Positions 17,652 through 25,304 of a DNA stretch of 33,834 nucleotides are shown here, piece after piece. Within the stretch, counting starts at the first letter, position 1. The number at the start of each line of letters is the position of its first letter. A program made the translations under genes and the position numbers. The notes below the pieces were generated by a model that saw only the letters and a list, made by a program, of their open reading frames with translations, searched no databases and had not been told where the DNA came from. The DNA comes from CAZEVY01 sp964515555 (lineage in GTDB: Bacteria; Acidobacteriota; Terriglobia; Bryobacterales; Bryobacteraceae). The stretch lies in assembly GCA_964515555.1 (NCBI GenBank), contig CAZEVY010000055.1, forward strand, positions 1-33,834, given 5' to 3'.

Positions 17652-19046
17652 CTACTTCGACGGCGCTCCTTTCGCCGACGCACCGCCGCCGGCGGTCCGG
17701 GAGGTGTTCTTCGGCTTGGCGCCGGAAGCGGGCGCCGTCGTCGAGGCCGGCTTGATGGGCGCCAGGAATTCGCGCGGCATCACCGGCTGCGGCTTGGGAT
17801 CAGACGGATTGAGGGGATTGACCACCTCGGGCGTCACCATCACCAGCAACTCGCTCTTCGATTTGCGCTCGTCGCGCGACTTGAACAGCGCGCCGAGGAT
17901 CGGGATGTTGGCCAGTCCGGGCACCTTCGACATGGTGTCGTTGACGCGGTCGTCGATCAGTCCGGCGATGACGAAGCTTTGGCCCTCGGACAGCTCGATA
18001 TTGGTCTCCATGCGGCGCGTCGCCAGGGCCGGGATGGTGAAGCCGGAGAAGCTCACCGCGTTGGCCAGGTCGATGGTGGAGACCTCCGGGCGCACGTACA
18101 TTTTGATGGTGTTGTTGGCGGTCAGCGCGGGGTTGAACGCCAGGCGGATGCCGAACTCGCGGAACTGAATGGTCACCGCGCCGGAGTTGCCGCCGCCCTG
18201 AAGCACCGGAACCGGGAACTCGCCGCCGACCAGGAAGCTGGCTTCCTTGCCGTTGGTGGTCACCAGGTTGGGCTCGGCCAGGATCTGGAGCACGCCCTCG
18301 GATTGCAGGGCCCGCACGAAGCCGGCCAGGTTCAGATCCGGACGGAAGGCGAACACGTTGAGCGCGTCGGAGATCGTGAAGTTGCTCTGCGTCCCCTCGA
18401 TGCGGCCCGGAATGGTGCCGGTGAGGGCGGTCGGGCCGGGCGCCGGGAACTGGCCGGTGCTGGTGCGCCCGACGGTGTTGAGCGCGCCGGTCGACAGCAG
18501 GTTGACGCCGAACGACTGCGACACCGTGCGGCCCATCTCGGCGAACTTGACGCGCAGCAGGATCTGCTTGTCGATCGCCTGCGGGGCTACGGTGAGGTTG
18601 TTGATGACCGTCTTGGCGAGCGATGCGACGATCGAGGCCGCCCGCTCGGCGACCGGCGGAGAGGAGACGCGTCCGGTCAGCGTGACCGAATCGCGCGCCG
18701 CCTGCACCGTGATGTCCTCGGTCGGGAAGGTCTCTTTGAGGAGCTTGCGGATGGGCTCCAGGTTATGTTCCACGTTGATGTTATAGAAGGTGCGCTGGCC
18801 GGTCTTGGCCCACACCACCACCGTCGCCACGCCGTGTCCCTTGGCGTGCAGCAGGATCTCGCGCGTGGTCACAGCCACCGGGTCGACGATGGCCGGATCC
18901 GACGTCGAGATCTGTCGGATATCGGTCGGATAGTCGATGACGATGCTCTTGCCGAGCGTGATGCGCAGGTCCTCCGAGGACGTCTGCGCCAGGGCCGCGC
19001 CGGCCATGGCCGCCGCGGACGCAATCGCGATCGCGAACCTTCTCAT
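17652..19046 (-). CDS. cpaC: CpaC/RcpA-type outer-membrane secretin
   Basis: A 464-residue secretin forming the outer-membrane pore of the Tad machine. It has a signal peptide (residues 1-21) and an N-terminal pilus-formation domain (LRITLGKSIVIDYPTDIRQI, ISTSDPAIVDPV, GVATVVVWAKTG). A BON-like segment follows at about 100-170 (ITVQAARDSVTLTGRVSSPP). The secretin domain is at about 255-420 (LQILAEPNLVTTNGKEASFL, GGEFPVPV, VPGLANIPILGALFKS, ELLVMVTPEVV). A Pro/Ala/Lys-rich, low-complexity tail closes it. GGAGG lies 9 bases before the ATG, and the ATG overlaps the stop of cpaB (ATGA, 19043-19046). Confidence 0.95.
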   Translation of the reverse strand: MRRFAIAIASAAAMAGAALAQTSSEDLRITLGKSIVIDYPTDIRQISTSDPAIVDPVAVTTREILLHAKGHGVATVVVWAKTGQRTFYNINVEHNLEPIRKLLKETFPTEDITVQAARDSVTLTGRVSSPPVAERAASIVASLAKTVINNLTVAPQAIDKQILLRVKFAEMGRTVSQSFGVNLLSTGALNTVGRTSTGQFPAPGPTALTGTIPGRIEGTQSNFTISDALNVFAFRPDLNLAGFVRALQSEGVLQILAEPNLVTTNGKEASFLVGGEFPVPVLQGGGNSGAVTIQFREFGIRLAFNPALTANNTIKMYVRPEVSTIDLANAVSFSGFTIPALATRRMETNIELSEGQSFVIAGLIDDRVNDTMSKVPGLANIPILGALFKSRDERKSKSELLVMVTPEVVNPLNPSDPKPQPVMPREFLAPIKPASTTAPASGAKPKNTSRTAGGGASAKGAPSK

Positions 19047-19984
19047 TGATTTGCACCTCCGCGGCTGCCGACGATTTCGACGGACTTTTGGGTTCCCCGG
19101 ATCACCACCACCTGGTCGGGCGGAGGCGGCGGAGGCGGCGTGTGCACCACCGGCTGGGGCGGCGGAAGGGCCGGCACGTCGGCCTTGGCAACCGTCACCG
19201 GACGGGGCCGCGGGCGGGGCTGCGCCTCGTAGGCTTCGTTATTGACCGCCTGCTGCTTCTTCTGCGACAAGGTGCGGCGGTACAGTTCGCCGATGTCGCG
19301 GCCCGGCGTCTGCGCGATCTGCTGGTCGCTGGAATTGCGCAGCACCAACTGGATGCGCCCCTCATTGCCGGCCAGCGTGAGCACCTCGGCCTGATCGGGC
19401 GTCACCAGCAGCGTGACCACCGGGGCGTTGATGGCCTGGCCCCGCGAATCCGGCTGGATGGTCTGGCCGGCGCTCAGTACCAGGATGTTCTGGAGCACCG
19501 TGGTCGTCATCGACCCGTTGCCCTCCGGCGGCCGGCCCGTCACCAGGATGTCGACGCGCATACCGGGGAGCACGAATCCCGCCACGCCGACGACTTCGTT
19601 GACGCGAACGGAGACGGCGCGCATCCCCACCGGAATCACCGGCGCCAGTCCCATGCCGCTCCCGCGAACCGCCAGGCGGCCTTCGAGCACCGGCTCGTCG
19701 ACCAGGATGTTGCTGACGACCGGGCGGTCGATGACTTCCTCGACCTTCGAGAAGGCGCCCTTGGGAAAGTGCTCCGACGGAACCTTCTCTATCTTCACGT
19801 CGTCCGGCTTGATTGAGACGCCGGTGCCGAGGGGCTTGGCGGCCTTGACGATGTCCTTGAGCTCGCTCTGCTCGACCTTCTTCGGGCCGCTCCCGGCGCG
19901 CGCCGACATCTGGTAGAAGATGCTCGATACCACCAGCGCGAATACCAGGCTCACACCCAGTACGGTCAGAAATCTTCGATCCAT
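19043..19984 (-). CDS. cpaB: CpaB/RcpC-type periplasmic pilus assembly protein
   Basis: A 313-residue protein anchored by an N-terminal helix (FLTVLGVSLVFALVVSSIFY). A SAF-like domain covers about residues 45-105 (AAKPLGTGVSIKPDDVKIEK), followed by the CpaB/RcpC core (PVGMRAVSVRVNEVVGVAGF, LPGMRVDILVTG, VVTLLVTPDQAEVLTLA). The C-terminal tail is unusual for its proline tracts: PRPRPRP and a run of seven prolines. Such a tail is likely extended and could span peptidoglycan or bind the secretin. The start has a strong AGGAGAAGG site. It lies 69 bp after the tadV stop. The second copy at 23286-24326 lacks the polyproline tail. Confidence 0.92.
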   Translation of the reverse strand: MDRRFLTVLGVSLVFALVVSSIFYQMSARAGSGPKKVEQSELKDIVKAAKPLGTGVSIKPDDVKIEKVPSEHFPKGAFSKVEEVIDRPVVSNILVDEPVLEGRLAVRGSGMGLAPVIPVGMRAVSVRVNEVVGVAGFVLPGMRVDILVTGRPPEGNGSMTTTVLQNILVLSAGQTIQPDSRGQAINAPVVTLLVTPDQAEVLTLAGNEGRIQLVLRNSSDQQIAQTPGRDIGELYRRTLSQKKQQAVNNEAYEAQPRPRPRPVTVAKADVPALPPPQPVVHTPPPPPPPDQVVVIRGTQKSVEIVGSRGGANQ

Positions 19985-20053
19985 ATTCCTTCTCCTAGGC
20001 CCTCAAGTCCCGCCGCCCGGTTTGGCCGAACGGCTCTTGCCATACTTGTCCGG

Positions 20054-20515
20054 TCATCGAACGCCGGCTCCGGAAATTAGCGCCAGCCAGACGCCCGAGG
20101 CGATCGCCGGCGCGTACGGGATGTGCGTCGGCGAGGCGGGCTGTTCCTTACGTCCCCACCGGCGCAGAGCGCCGATTCCGATCGCCATCGCCGCCAGCAG
20201 GCCGCCCGAGATGGCGGTCCAGAGCGCGGCTTCGAGAAGCCGCCCGATGCCGAGCAGGGCGCCGAATCCCGCCATGAGCTTGATGTCTCCTCCGCCCATG
20301 CCGCCCAAAATGTAGAAAATCAGGAAGACAGCGAAGCCACCCGCCACGCCCAGTCCGGCGTCCGCCAGCCCGCGCCATCCGCGCTCCCCGGTGTGGCCGG
20401 CGACTCCCGCAGCCAGGGCCGCCAGTGGCAGCCAGTTCGATATCGTGCGGCGGCGGAAATCCTCCACCGCGGCGAGAATGCCGATTACCAGCGCGACGCC
20501 CAGCTCCCACGTCAT
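20054..20515 (-). CDS. tadV: TadV/CpaA-type prepilin peptidase
   Basis: A 153-residue aspartic prepilin peptidase of the short, single-domain type that lacks the methyltransferase half of PilD. The two catalytic aspartates are in place: D19 (AAVEDFRRRTISNWLP) and D77 in GGGDIKLM. Several membrane helices surround them. Start 20515 is chosen from the membrane-helix opening MTWELGVALVIGILAA and the ATGA overlap with the small ORF upstream; a longer open frame reaching 20674 lacks protein character. It would cleave a Flp-type pilin, yet no such pilin gene is visible in the window. Confidence 0.9.
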   Translation of the reverse strand: MTWELGVALVIGILAAVEDFRRRTISNWLPLAALAAGVAGHTGERGWRGLADAGLGVAGGFAVFLIFYILGGMGGGDIKLMAGFGALLGIGRLLEAALWTAISGGLLAAMAIGIGALRRWGRKEQPASPTHIPYAPAIASGVWLALISGAGVR

Positions 20516-20787
20516 CGGGTGCGCTCCCCGGCGCCGGCCGGTGCCGCTGCACGCTCTTCCCCGTGTGGCCGCGCGGCTCCCACGAGCCCGTCTCCGGGCC
20601 CCATCAGTCCATGCGCGACAACACCGGCGTTCAAAGCGAATTCCACGAGGTTCTCCCCGGACGGCAACTGCCAAGGATCGGTGGGTCTTCCGGCGCCAGG
20701 CCGTTCGCGCCTTGCGTCGTGAGGTCTCGCCGTGACACGCCAGTTTCTTCCCCCGTGGGCCGCGGAGGCCGGCTTCGCAGCCTTCAT
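20512..20787 (-). CDS. Unrecognised 91-residue protein, coupled on both sides in the Tad operon
   Basis: I do not recognise this protein. The case for it is structural: its ATG overlaps the stop of the 550-residue membrane protein (ATGA, 20784-20787) and its stop overlaps the tadV start (ATGA, 20512-20515). An AGGAG site lies about 10 bases before the start. The N-terminal ~45 residues are polar and basic (Arg, Pro, Ala, Gly rich). The middle has a short hydrophobic patch, GENLVEFALNAGVVAHGL, and the end is Gly/Ala/Pro/Glu rich. There is no signal peptide and no membrane helix of full length. The short GENLVEFAL string recalls the opening of TadE-like pseudopilins, but the hydrophobic helix required after it is missing, so I do not make that call. 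Confidence 0.55.
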   Translation of the reverse strand: MKAAKPASAAHGGRNWRVTARPHDARRERPGAGRPTDPWQLPSGENLVEFALNAGVVAHGLMGPGDGLVGAARPHGEERAAAPAGAGERTR

Positions 20788-22436
20788 CTGCTGAGAACTC
20801 CTGATGGTGATTCGGCGGGACGAGTGTTTTCCATTAGCCCTAAGTCCGTCTTTGACCTTGGTACTACCCCGCTCGCGGTTTTCGGCGGAGAGAGGGATCG
20901 CTTTACGAGCACGAGGGCCTTGCCGTCGTCGTCCAGGATGCGCCAGTCCGGGTGCTGCTTCATCAGCGACGCCAGCGGCCATGCGGGAGGCAGCAGAGCC
21001 ACGTCGAAACGCCGGTCCGCCAGAACTGCTTCCCAGTTGTGCCGGCCGTTCAGGAGCCCGACATATTCGCGGCCCAGTACCGGACCGTAGAAATCGCTGC
21101 GGCCGTCGACGTAGACGCGTTGGCGGGGATAGTGGCGGTAGATCAGGTAGTCGGCCCACTGGTCCTCGGTCATTACCCGCGAGCCCGCCAGCAGCGAGGC
21201 GTGCCGCGAGATCATGGCGACGGGAAACTTCTCCACCGGGAAATCCTGGGGCCACCGGATAGGCTTATCGACGAGGATCAGCAAAGTCACTGCGGCCAAC
21301 GGCCACACGGTCGTCCGCCGGAAGGCCGGCGCACGATCGGCCGCGAGACGATCGAGTATCCCGCGGATGCTCTTCGCTCCTCCCGCGGCGGCCCAGCGGT
21401 CCCACAGGGCCGTCAGCTCGGAGGCGATGAGGGGCGCCGCCACGGTCACGTACACCGTCACGTGCCGGACGGAGCCCAGCGACTGGTGTACCCAGAAGAC
21501 AATCCACAGCGCCTCGACCACGCGGCCGCGGCTCAGGTACATCGCCGCCGCCAGCAGCCCCACGATCAACAGGCCTTCATACTGGAGGATGTTCTCGTTG
21601 CGGAAACTGGGCGACTGGAACTCCTGGATGGCTTCCCGAATCCAGTCCGACCGCAAGTACGCCGCCACGTGCTTGTGCAGCTCGACTCCGTATGGATTCA
21701 CGATCGACGCAGCGCCGCAAACCAACGTCAGCAGGCCGTATCTCTTGGCCCGCGCGAAGCCTCCACCCAGTATCCAGGCCTCCACCGCCGATCCCGCCGC
21801 CAGCAGCCCCAGGCAGGCGATCAGCGCCAGGAAGCCGCCGTGCAGGTTGGTCCAGAGCGCAGTCAGGGGCGCGAGCAGCCAGATCGCCGGACCCGGGCGC
21901 CGCCGGTCGGCTTCGATTATCCACAGCGAGACCACCAGCAGGACCATCGTGTAGAGGTGCGGGCGCGCCAGGTAGTGGATGGAGCTGGCGCCGACGGCGA
22001 GCAGGCCGATTCCCAGGGCCACCAGCAGGTTGGCCCCCCGCCAGACCATGAAGCGAATCAGCAGCGTCGCGAACATGGCGATCTGGACGCCGCCGAGCAG
22101 CGCCACACCCTTCAGTCCAAGCCAGCCGTGCAGAAGCGCGTAGATGACGTCGGCCAGCCACTCCCAGGCGAACCAGGGCTCGCCCGGCTTGCTGAATGAG
22201 AACAGGTCGCCCCTCGGGACGGCGCCGTTGGACAGCATCCACTCGCCGGCGCGGATATGCCAGCCGGTATCGCCATCGAGCAGCAGGCGCGACCAGCCAT
22301 CGGGCGACGAGAAGAACAGCAGAACGATGAGCGCCAGGAACAGGCAGTCGGAAAGCGACGGTAGCAATAGCCGCTGCCAGGCCGGCTGGGCGATCCCGGG
22401 CCGCCGGGCGGTCTCGTTCTCGACGCGGATTAGCAC
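20784..22436 (-). CDS. Polytopic membrane protein, GT-C glycosyltransferase-like
   Basis: A 550-residue protein with about ten membrane helices over residues 28-400 and a soluble C-terminal part (about 410-530). The first extracytoplasmic loop carries LLLDGDTGWHIRAGEWMLS (Asp 54 and 56, His 60) and GEPWFAWEWLADV. This fits the pattern of GT-C-fold enzymes, whose acidic residues in the first loop bind a lipid-linked sugar donor. The C-terminal part contains DQWADYLIYRHYPRQRVYVD followed by GRSDFYG, seen in related membrane proteins of acidobacteria and planctomycetes. Translation starts at GTG 22436, overlapping the end of the regulator gene by 7 bp. A role in glycosylating pilus or surface protein is inferred only from position. 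Confidence 0.7.
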   Translation of the reverse strand: MLIRVENETARRPGIAQPAWQRLLLPSLSDCLFLALIVLLFFSSPDGWSRLLLDGDTGWHIRAGEWMLSNGAVPRGDLFSFSKPGEPWFAWEWLADVIYALLHGWLGLKGVALLGGVQIAMFATLLIRFMVWRGANLLVALGIGLLAVGASSIHYLARPHLYTMVLLVVSLWIIEADRRRPGPAIWLLAPLTALWTNLHGGFLALIACLGLLAAGSAVEAWILGGGFARAKRYGLLTLVCGAASIVNPYGVELHKHVAAYLRSDWIREAIQEFQSPSFRNENILQYEGLLIVGLLAAAMYLSRGRVVEALWIVFWVHQSLGSVRHVTVYVTVAAPLIASELTALWDRWAAAGGAKSIRGILDRLAADRAPAFRRTTVWPLAAVTLLILVDKPIRWPQDFPVEKFPVAMISRHASLLAGSRVMTEDQWADYLIYRHYPRQRVYVDGRSDFYGPVLGREYVGLLNGRHNWEAVLADRRFDVALLPPAWPLASLMKQHPDWRILDDDGKALVLVKRSLSPPKTASGVVPRSKTDLGLMENTRPAESPSGVLSR

Positions 22437-23053
22437 GATCCGGCCTCGGTGTCCTCGAAGAATCGCCAGCGGTGGAGGGCCAGCTCGAAGCGGTCGCGCG
22501 CGCCGGTCTTCTCGAAAACGTGCATCAAGTGAACCTTCACGGTTCCTGGTGTAATCAACAGAGAATCAGCGACTTGTCTATTGTTCATGCCGTTGCACAC
22601 CAGCTTCGCGATCTCCAGTTCGCGGGGTGTGAGCCGACGGTGTCCGGAGGCGCGGGGTGCGACCGCCGGTCCGCGCCATTCGTTCCCCAACGCACTGGCC
22701 ACCAGGCATTCCCGGAGGTCGTCGACCGGCCAGGTCTTGTCAGCCACGGCCGCGACGCCCGCGTCGCGGTAGAACCGGATCTCCGGCGACTCCAGGCGCG
22801 AGCCCCAGATCAGCGTTCGAGTCTCCGGGGCCAGGCGGACGGCTTGCGCCAGGAAGCGAATGTTGGCCGCCACGCCGAATGCGTGGTCGATCAGCACGGC
22901 GTCGGGCCGCGTCGCCTCGACCTCGGCAATGCCGGATTCCAGTGAGTCGGCCACCCCGACCAGATCGATCTCGGAGCCGTCGGCAAGCACGCGGCGGAGG
23001 CCCTCCAAGAGGATGGGCTGCGTGTCGCAGGCGAATAGACGGGGATTCGGCAC
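22430..23053 (-). CDS. NarL/LuxR-type response regulator
   Basis: A 207-residue DNA-binding regulator. The receiver domain (residues 4-120) has the phosphoacceptor Asp 56 in DAVLIDHAF and Lys 106 in VADKTW, but only one acidic residue (D10, preceded by Cys) where most receivers have two. The LuxR helix-turn-helix covers about 138-200: RRLTPRELEIAKLVCNGMNN, RQVADSLLITPGTVKVHL, FEKTGARDRFELA. A GTG start at 23053 is used, with no clear Shine-Dalgarno. No histidine kinase lies beside it. As first gene of the minus-strand unit and next to the divergent promoter region, it probably controls one or both Tad units. Confidence 0.92.
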   Translation of the reverse strand: MPNPRLFACDTQPILLEGLRRVLADGSEIDLVGVADSLESGIAEVEATRPDAVLIDHAFGVAANIRFLAQAVRLAPETRTLIWGSRLESPEIRFYRDAGVAAVADKTWPVDDLRECLVASALGNEWRGPAVAPRASGHRRLTPRELEIAKLVCNGMNNRQVADSLLITPGTVKVHLMHVFEKTGARDRFELALHRWRFFEDTEAGSC

Positions 23054-23285
23054 GGGGTCTACATGCGTTTATCGGCCTGGTACGCCTGCGCAATTAGTGC
23101 CATCGACCGTGTTGAACGCAAAAGTAAAGTGTTCACCCGATTCACCCGATTCCATGGACAGAGGGTTAGCTGGACTCAGACCCCACGACCGGCTGGGAGG
23201 CCGCCGCCTGGAGAGGACCGGGCGGACGGTCCTCCCCCGGTCCGGCTCTGTTCCGAGCGAATTCCTCCGAGGAGAGGTCCAGGCG
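23054..23285. promoter_or_regulatory. Divergent control region between the two Tad units
   Basis: This 232-bp gap must hold the promoters of both divergent units. Visible elements are a 9-bp direct repeat TTCACCCGA in tandem (23132-23140 and 23141-23149) and an inverted repeat TGAAC-N13-GTTCA (23113-23135) overlapping it. On the minus strand there is a sigma54-like string TGGCAC-N5-GCGCA (23102-23087), about 30 bp before the regulator start. The first half of that string matches the -24 box perfectly, the second only partly. A GGAGAGG Shine-Dalgarno (23271-23277) precedes the plus-strand cpaB paralogue. No strong sigma70 promoter was found. Confidence 0.45.
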
Positions 23286-24326
23286 ATGAAGAAGAACCTT
23301 GCGCCCCTGGTCGGCATAGCGTTCGTGGTGGCCATCATTTCGACGGGCATCTTTTACGGACTGTTCGTCAAGCCCATGGGCGCCGGCCAAAGCGGTCCCG
23401 CGCCGGCCGTTGTCGTGGTGGCCGCCCGCGACCTACCCCGCGGCTCAACCGTCGCACCGGCGGATGTGAAGCTCTCGGCGTTGGCGGGTGAACGTGTTCC
23501 CGCCGGCAGTCTGCAACGGCCCGAGCAATCCAAGGGAATGACCCTGACAACCGACCTGCGCGCCGGCGAACCGATAACCGAATCCCATCTCGCCTCGGCG
23601 GGAACCGGGGCCGGGGCGGGCCTGGGCGTACCCGCCGGGATGCGCGCCGTCTCGGTTTACGTGAACGAGACCAACGGCGTCCTGGCGATGCTGAAGCCCG
23701 GCCATCGGGTCGACGTGCAGGTAGTGAAGCAGCGCGGCGAAGAGATGGAGCTGCGCGCGATTCTCGATAACATCCAGGTCCTCAACAGTCAGGCGCACAA
23801 CGACGGCCGCAATGTCACCTCGGTGGTGACGCTGCTCGCGACCCCCTCGGAAGCCGACATGCTGGCTCTGGCCGATTCGGGCGCCCGCGTTCGGTTGCTG
23901 CTGCGCAATCCGCTCGATGAACAGCGCTCCTCCCGCTCCGGCTGGGTCATGAGTCAGCTGCTTCGATCGTCACTCGCCGCACGGAACTCGGCGCCCCCAC
24001 GCATCAGCGCCGCTCCCGAGGTCCGCAGGGAGACGATCTCCGTGCGTGTCGCCGCTGCGACCCCTTCGGCGATTCAGGCGCTTAGCGGGTTGAACGCCGC
24101 CGAGGCGTCCGGCGGCCGGCGGGTCGCGCCGCTGCGCTCGGGATGGCAGGAAGCGCTGGCCGAGCTCGAGCGCAACCGCCAACTGGAGGTGCTGTCCTCC
24201 ACGGAGGTTTCGGGCGACCAGAGAAAACGCTTTGAGACAGAACTTCAGCTTGCCGGCAGTAAGTCATTTCTGATTACAGGGATCGGCGGCGACCTGGTGA
24301 TGCTGGTCACGGCCGTCACGCGCTAA
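23286..24326 (+). CDS. cpaB: Second CpaB/RcpC-type protein
   Basis: A 346-residue paralogue of the CpaB protein at 19043-19984. It has an N-terminal anchor (MKKNLAPLVGIAFVVAIIST), a SAF-like domain (VVVAARDLPRGSTVAPADVK) and the core PAGMRAVSVYVNETNGVLAM, LKPGHRVDVQVV and VVTLLATPSEADMLALADSG. The C-terminal ~110 residues differ from the first copy: there is no proline tract but a separate basic, Ala-rich domain ending in a beta-rich QLAGSKSFLITGIGGDLVML. The start at 23286 is fixed by GGAGAGG eight bases upstream; open frame extends further upstream without protein character. The tadB paralogue starts immediately after its stop. Confidence 0.9.
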   Translation: MKKNLAPLVGIAFVVAIISTGIFYGLFVKPMGAGQSGPAPAVVVVAARDLPRGSTVAPADVKLSALAGERVPAGSLQRPEQSKGMTLTTDLRAGEPITESHLASAGTGAGAGLGVPAGMRAVSVYVNETNGVLAMLKPGHRVDVQVVKQRGEEMELRAILDNIQVLNSQAHNDGRNVTSVVTLLATPSEADMLALADSGARVRLLLRNPLDEQRSSRSGWVMSQLLRSSLAARNSAPPRISAAPEVRRETISVRVAAATPSAIQALSGLNAAEASGGRRVAPLRSGWQEALAELERNRQLEVLSSTEVSGDQRKRFETELQLAGSKSFLITGIGGDLVMLVTAVTR

Positions 24327-25304
24327 ATGGACGAACTGCTCATCCTGGCGGTCTTCGCCGGAGTGTTCGGCGCGGCGATAGCAGCGGTGCTCATCGCGCG
24401 CTACCTGCTCGATCGCCTTCGCGCGCCGGAGGCCCCTGCCGGGGTCGCCACCGCCGAGACCGAAGACGTCTGGGGCGAGATCGTCGACTCGCCGCTGCTC
24501 CGCGCCGAGCGCCTGAGCACCATCTCGGCCTGGAACCGGCTGTTGCGGCGCTTCGACTGGGTCGAGAACATGAAGTCGCGGATCGCCGAAGCGGGATTGG
24601 CCTGGACGGTGGGCCGCGTGACCGCCATGATGCTGCTGGCCGGAACGGCCACCCTGGCGGTCGTCTCGCAAATCTCGTGGATGCCGCCATACGCCACTTT
24701 GACGCTGGCGGCGCTGGCGGCCGCGGCGCCGTACCTGGTCGTGCTTCGGCGGAGGGCTCGCCGACTGCGGCAGTTCGAGGAACAATTCCCGGACGCACTC
24801 GATTCGCTCGCCCGCGCCCTGCGCGCCGGCAATACGCTGGCGGCCTGCATGGACCTGGTGTCGCGCGAATCGCCGGCCCCGGTGTCGGTCGAGATTCGCA
24901 AGACGGTCGAGGAGCGGAATCTGGGAGTCGACTGGGAGCAGGCGCTGGCGCACCTGACGCGGCGCGTGCCGGTGGTGGAAGTCAGCCTGTTTTCGGCGGC
25001 GGTGCAGTTGCAGAGCCGAACCGGCGGGAAGTTGCACGAGGTCCTGGGGAGGATGTCGGAGAACATGCGCGAGGCCGCGGCCCTGAAGAGCGAGGTACGG
25101 TCGATCGCGGCGCACGGTCGCATGACGGGAATGGTGCTGACTCTGATGCCGGTCGGAATCGCGGCGGTGATGCTGATCACCAGCCGGTCGTACCTGGAAG
25201 TCCTGTGGCGGCACCCGAGCGGCGCCAACATGATCACGGCGGCGATCGCCTGCCTGGTGCTGGCGCACCTGGTGATCCGGAAGCTTGTGGATATCAAGCT
25301 GTGA
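24327..25304 (+). CDS. tadB: Second TadB-type platform protein
   Basis: A 325-residue T2SS F-family protein with an N-terminal helix (LLILAVFAGVFGAAIAAVLI), a helix pair at about 90-135, and the F domain. The F domain has EQFPDALDSLARALRAGNTL, ERNLGVDWEQALAHLTRRVP, RTGGKLHEVLGRMSENMREA and SIAAHGRMTGMVL. C-terminal helices end in LVIRKLVDIKL. It follows the pattern of the TadB at 14023-15003 throughout, so both are full-length and apparently functional. Its ATG follows directly on the stop of the cpaB paralogue, and its stop overlaps the next start (GTGA). Confidence 0.92.
   Translation: MDELLILAVFAGVFGAAIAAVLIARYLLDRLRAPEAPAGVATAETEDVWGEIVDSPLLRAERLSTISAWNRLLRRFDWVENMKSRIAEAGLAWTVGRVTAMMLLAGTATLAVVSQISWMPPYATLTLAALAAAAPYLVVLRRRARRLRQFEEQFPDALDSLARALRAGNTLAACMDLVSRESPAPVSVEIRKTVEERNLGVDWEQALAHLTRRVPVVEVSLFSAAVQLQSRTGGKLHEVLGRMSENMREAAALKSEVRSIAAHGRMTGMVLTLMPVGIAAVMLITSRSYLEVLWRHPSGANMITAAIACLVLAHLVIRKLVDIKL

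Noticed and set aside
17559..19049. 496-codon open frame on the plus strand opposite the secretin
   Set aside because: Antisense shadow; the minus-strand secretin and its motifs are unambiguous.
20512..20787. Possible TadE-like pseudopilin from the string GENLVEFAL in the 91-residue ORF
   Set aside because: The long hydrophobic helix that must follow this string is missing, so the similarity is probably chance.
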